A stretch of 64,000 nucleotides of DNA from contig JAQUVX010000012.1 of assembly GCA_028693165.1 (NCBI GenBank), forward strand, positions 40,355 through 104,354, given 5' to 3'. The translations under genes were made by a program, and so were the position numbers. This document shows positions 61,085-64,000 of the stretch, in pieces. The stretch is from Lachnospiraceae bacterium (lineage in GTDB: Bacteria; Bacillota; Clostridia; Lachnospirales; Lachnospiraceae). Below the pieces are notes generated by a model. That model was not told the origin of the DNA. It was given only the letters and a program-made list of their open reading frames with translations, and searched no databases. How positions within the stretch are numbered: position 1 is the stretch's first letter; each line of letters begins with the position of its first letter.

Positions 61085-62238
61085 ACAGAATTGTGATCTG
61101 GCTGGTTCTTTCCTGCAAGCGGTGGCTGAAAAGACCCGCGTTTGTGGCGATTTTACTCCTGCTTCCCCTGGCGGGGGTGTTTGTCCGGAAGGCGGAGGAG
61201 ACGAAGCAGACGGAGATTCGGATTGCGGTGTATGCGATGGACTCTGATGGGGGTTCGGAGGCCGCGAGGGCGGAAGCGGGAGTTGCGGGGGCGGAGTCGG
61301 AGTTGTTCTCTGGGCCGCTTGAGCAGAAGCTGGTGGAGGTTTTGACGGCTGACCGGGAGCAAAGCTCTGACAGCCTGTTTCGGTTTTACCGCTGCGCAAG
61401 CGAGGAGCAGGTAAAGGAGGATGTGGCGGCCCGGCGGGCCGAATGCGGCTATGTGGTGGAGGACGATCTTAGAAAACGCCTGAATGACCGGGATTTTAAG
61501 CGCTGCATCCGCGTGTATTCGGCACCCTCGACGGTGACTGCACCCTTATCCTCGGAGGTTGTTTTGTCCAGGCTGCTGGAGCTTTATGATCCGGAAGTGC
61601 TTCGGGATTATGTGCAGAAGGCGGAACTGTTCGACGGAATTTCCCTGCGTGAGAGTGAAAAACGCAGTCGGCTTGCAGAGGAAGCAGTCGAGTTGTATGA
61701 AACCTGGAAGGGAAATGGAAGTACCTTCCGTTTTGTGTATCAGTGGACGGACGGTGGAGGTGACCGGGCAGAGGAGTCACAGGTCAGGTTGTTTCCGGTG
61801 CGTGGTCTTGTGGCGGTGTATCTTCTCGTGACGGGGATGTACAGTGCGGCGGTGAATCTGGCCGATGAGCGGCGCGGCTTGTTTCTGGCGGTTTCCTATC
61901 GGTATCGCGTGTTCTGCCGCGGGATTTCGCTGGCGGCGCCGGTGCTTCTGGCGGCCTGCTCCGGCATGGCGATGCTGGTTCTGGCAAGAGCCGCCATATC
62001 ACCATGTCGGGAGCTGGTGGGGATGATCTGGTATGGAGCGGCCGTGGTGATCTTTTCGGGAGTTCTTCGGGTCGTCTGCCGGAAGGAGGCGGTGATTTGT
62101 GGTCTGATTCCGTTCTTTCTGGTGGGGAGTTTGCTGTTTTGCCCGGTGTTTTTGGATATGGGACGTTTTGTGCCGGAACTTTCTTTTGTGGAAAAGTTCT
62201 TTTTGCCGGGGTATTATTTGAGATGGTTCACTCCATAG
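61081..62238 (+). CDS. ABC-2-type transporter permease, second subunit
   Basis: A 385-residue permease-like protein with the same design as its neighbour: an N-terminal helix (PAFVAILLLLPLAGVFV), an extracytoplasmic domain to about residue 235, then several helices ending near the C-terminus. Sequence similarity to the first subunit is low. ATG 61081 overlaps the previous stop (ATGA). Together with the ATPase at 57107 the two would form a heterodimeric exporter. Substrate unknown. The last 25 bases overlap a convergent small gene. Confidence 0.82.
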   Translation: MNRIVIWLVLSCKRWLKRPAFVAILLLLPLAGVFVRKAEETKQTEIRIAVYAMDSDGGSEAARAEAGVAGAESELFSGPLEQKLVEVLTADREQSSDSLFRFYRCASEEQVKEDVAARRAECGYVVEDDLRKRLNDRDFKRCIRVYSAPSTVTAPLSSEVVLSRLLELYDPEVLRDYVQKAELFDGISLRESEKRSRLAEEAVELYETWKGNGSTFRFVYQWTDGGGDRAEESQVRLFPVRGLVAVYLLVTGMYSAAVNLADERRGLFLAVSYRYRVFCRGISLAAPVLLAACSGMAMLVLARAAISPCRELVGMIWYGAAVVIFSGVLRVVCRKEAVICGLIPFFLVGSLLFCPVFLDMGRFVPELSFVEKFFLPGYYLRWFTP

Positions 62239-62393
62239 CAGAGGGAAGTGTCAAAACTGTTTACCGAAAAGCGGTGCATACACGGATGTTTGCAGGCTTT
62301 TCGGTAATATGGCAGGCGGCGTTCATCCCTGATTCGTTGAAAATCGAGCAGATATTCCAGTGTCGTACTGGTTTTTGAAATTAAAATGAACAC
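62214..62393 (-). CDS. possible 59-residue protein with hairpin at its ribosome binding site
   Basis: A GTG-started frame preceded by AAGGAGG at 7-base spacing. The product (VFILISKTSTTLEYLLDF..., with RLPYYRKACKHP) is basic and unrecognised. The start is immediately adjacent to a hairpin in which GGCGGTATC pairs with GGTATCGCC (62394-62417) around TAAGGA, so the Shine-Dalgarno sequence lies partly in the loop, a possible translational control. It is convergent with the permease gene. Coding status is inferred from the ribosome binding site and open frame only. Confidence 0.4.
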   Translation of the reverse strand: MFILISKTSTTLEYLLDFQRIRDERRLPYYRKACKHPCMHRFSVNSFDTSLCYGVNHLK

Positions 62394-62504
62394 GGCGATA
62401 CCTCCTTAGATACCGCCGTTAGGCTATTGCTATTTTGTTTTGACACATGAAAACTCTGCCGACACAACAACGGTTTTTTGTTGTCCGTTGGGCGGTTATG
62501 TGTA

Positions 62505-62672
62505 TTAATAAATTTGATTTTCTAGATCATCTATGATTGTATCAATCTTTTCATTTACTTCTGATTCATTCATTTCATCTCCATTCTCATCATAGTTGTG
62601 AGAATAGATACACCCGCTTAATGAACAGGAAATGCAAATCAATAAGATTAGCGCTATCATTCTTTTTTTCAT
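62505..62672 (-). CDS. small lipoprotein, 55 residues
   Basis: A short gene with a clear lipoprotein signal: basic start MKKRM, hydrophobic core, lipobox LSGC with Cys21. The mature part of 35 residues is acidic (DENGDEMNESEVNEKIDTIIDDLEN) and probably helical. AAGGAG lies about 10 bases upstream and overlaps the stop codon of the HTH gene before it, so the two are translationally coupled. The family is not recognised. It may be a surface-exposed small regulator or immunity protein. Confidence 0.7.
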   Translation of the reverse strand: MKKRMIALILLICISCSLSGCIYSHNYDENGDEMNESEVNEKIDTIIDDLENQIY

Positions 62673-62686
62673 CTTAGCGTTTCTCC

Positions 62687-63043
62687 TTATGCGGCAAATA
62701 CAAATTTTCCCAACAAAAACAGTGCGAGAATAAACAAAACTGTAATTACTGCCGTTGCTCCAATAACAGCTATAACAGCAAACATTCTTTTGAAAGTGCG
62801 GCTCATTTCTTTTGCGGGAGGATTTGCAGCAGGGTTTACATTACAGTTTTTTCCAATTAAAATGTAATCTGTTGTCACTTCATATATTTCTGCGAGCTTT
62901 ATGATATTACCTATTTCTGGATTTCCCTGTCCGCTTTCCCATTTTGAAATAGCCTGTCGTGAAACGTCTAACTTACTTGCTATATCCTCCTGTGAATAAT
63001 GATTGGATTTACGAAGCTCTTGCAGCCGTTCGGCAATCCCCAT
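62687..63043 (-). CDS. XRE-family HTH protein with C-terminal membrane helix
   Basis: A 118-residue protein: Cro/CI-type helix-turn-helix in residues 1-65 (LQELRKSNHYSQEDIASKLDVSRQAISKWESGQGNPEIGNIIKLAEIY), a linker, and one hydrophobic helix near the C-terminus (FAVIAVIGATAVITVLFILALFLLG). Membrane-tethered XRE regulators are common in Clostridia and often act with a neighbouring membrane or secreted partner. AAAGGAGGTGG precedes ATG 63043. It heads a small operon with the 55-residue lipoprotein. Confidence 0.9.
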   Translation of the reverse strand: MGIAERLQELRKSNHYSQEDIASKLDVSRQAISKWESGQGNPEIGNIIKLAEIYEVTTDYILIGKNCNVNPAANPPAKEMSRTFKRMFAVIAVIGATAVITVLFILALFLLGKFVFAA

Positions 63044-63880
63044 TTTTCCACCTCCTTTATGCGTTTAGGATAACAGAACGCTTAGTTGCATACCACCAAA
63101 AACACTTTGATTTTTGTCAACGCTTCGTTGCTTTTTGAGTTTTTCTATTTAATTGCACTGCAAAACAGACTTTTTTCTTGACTGGAAATACCATAAACTG
63201 AACTGGACTTTAAGTCTTCGCCCGCTAATGTTCTATGGTGTCGTCAGTAACGAGAGCGATCACATTTGTAAGGCCGCAGTTTAGCGTTTTCGCATATTTT
63301 CACAGTTTTCACAGCTATTGATTTTTACATACAAAGCAGTATAACATCATAATTGATGAGACACAAGAAATCATTGCAAAATCAATCCTAAAACTGCGAT
63401 ATATACAATCCTTTTGTCAATATGTTTTATGCAACGATTTGGGGATCGGGTGGTTTGTGCGAAGGGGGATTTGCTGGGTGTGGCTGTTAGAGGTTATTGG
63501 CGCAAGTTACTGCAATGCCATGCAGGCGAGGATTCGGAAACGCGCTCTCGCTTGGATTTTGACGCAGGGGTACATAGACGCGCAAACGACGCGCGTCAGG
63601 TGCTGCGTCAAAAACAGTTTCCTTATTCCTCGTCTGTATGGCATCTCCTGAAGTTGGCAGGGGGGGATGGAGAGATTTGTAGGGCGGGAGCTGGAGTTCT
63701 GGTGAAGGGGATGTAGTGATAGGTGCTGCGTGAATTTTTAAATGGGATAGGCGTGTTTTAGCTTTTAGGGTACATTTTACGCTGTATATTGCGACCATTT
63801 TGGTAATTTCCGCAATTTCACATCGTCAATTACAAAATTTCATCTGTTTTTCGGTTAAATATCTTCCTTTAACTTTAAAG
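63044..63880. other. 837-bp stretch without a convincing gene
   Basis: AT-rich to about 63420, then a GC-richer block (about 63425-63720) with overlapping short frames in several phases, none having a ribosome binding site or recognisable motif. The block contains GACGCGC and GCGCGTC as an inverted pair (63577-63597). It may be a degraded gene or an intergenic repeat. AGGGTACA at 63767-63774 mirrors TGTACCCT at the IS end 107 bases on. Confidence 0.5.
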
Positions 63881-63900
63881 TGTACCCTTTGTCAAGGACA
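63881..63900. mobile_element. terminal end of an IS3-like insertion sequence
   Basis: TGTACCCTTTGTCAAGGACA starts with TG, as do IS3-family ends, and lies 12 bases beyond the stop codon of a partial transposase-like frame running in from the window edge. The other end is outside the window. Confidence 0.5.
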
Positions 63901-63912
63901 CAAACAATTTTT

Positions 63913-64000
63913 TTAATTACCCAAACTCCTAATCTCTGATAGCGGATCTATTCCGGTTGTAATGTACGAATAAAACTCATTCGGGGACAGCCTGTTGAGG
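63913..64000 (-). CDS. IS3-family transposase (OrfB/integrase type), C-terminal fragment
   Basis: Only about 29 residues fall in the window, ending in TAA. They read LNRLSPNEFYSYITTGIDPL..., where LxxLSPNEF resembles the closing motif of IS3-family DDE integrases (LNxLTPxE(Y/F)). The catalytic residues are outside the window. Whether the element is complete cannot be seen. Confidence 0.5.
   Translation of the reverse strand, partial: LNRLSPNEFYSYITTGIDPLSEIRSLGN

Noticed and set aside
63414-63716. 100-codon plus-strand frame
   Set aside because: No ribosome binding site, no recognisable motif, and several overlapping frames are equally open in this GC-richer block.

Overview
The window looks like the chromosome of an anaerobic, Gram-positive, spore-former-like Clostridia, most probably a Lachnospiraceae relative. 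The signs are strong AGGAGG-type ribosome binding sites, lipoprotein signal peptides, rubrerythrin, a class III (oxygen-sensitive) ribonucleotide reductase, a mannose-family PTS, a SpoIID-like protein, YesM/YesN-type and LytTR two-component systems, and wall proteins with choline-binding-like repeats. This placement is inferred from gene content, not from a marker gene. No rRNA or tRNA gene and no CRISPR array was found.

Region by region. 1-5603: end of a branched-chain amino-acid-type ABC operon (permease tail, two ATPases, lipoprotein substrate binder), then about 1 kb of repeat-rich DNA, then a second paralogous binder. 5662-7008: a MATE exporter on the minus strand. 7302-12801: an operon with mannose-family PTS subunits IIC, IID, IIA and IIB, an RpiR/SIS regulator, MurQ etherase and a beta-lactamase-fold hydrolase, best read as uptake and recycling of N-acetylmuramate or a related amino sugar. 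Its promoter carries a palindrome and a cre-like site.

12846-33168 is an accessory island: an HTH/HipA-like kinase pair, a GHKL/LytTR two-component system, a small RNA-polymerase alpha-CTD-like protein, a MalT/LuxR-type STAND regulator, a 3386-residue surface protein (three BspA-type leucine-rich-repeat blocks, many Ig/MBG-like modules, a FIVAR-like stretch, wall-binding repeats), an AAA-ATPase/PD-(D/E)XK protein and an 88-residue unknown. Three kinds of non-coding element (a promoter block, a terminator hairpin and a conserved leader with a small hairpin) each occur twice inside it, beside unrelated genes. The leader is the best candidate here for an undescribed regulatory element.

33169-42120: core genes for a D-Ala-D-Ala carboxypeptidase, a Cys-rich protein, rubrerythrin, a HAD phosphatase, a metallophosphoesterase, ScpA, ScpB, dUTPase, a TPR protein and HflX. 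42152-44665: NrdD with a fused C-terminal redoxin domain, behind two NrdR-like boxes. 44669-51262: a YesM/YesN two-component pair followed by an iron/hexose-phosphate-type ABC importer. 51364-52638: a SpoIID/peptidoglycan-binding protein (minus). 52812-57106: carAB. 57107-62238: an ABC exporter set that includes a membrane-anchored zinc-ribbon protein. 62214-63043: three small minus-strand genes, one of them a 55-residue lipoprotein. The window ends in the tip of an IS3-like element.
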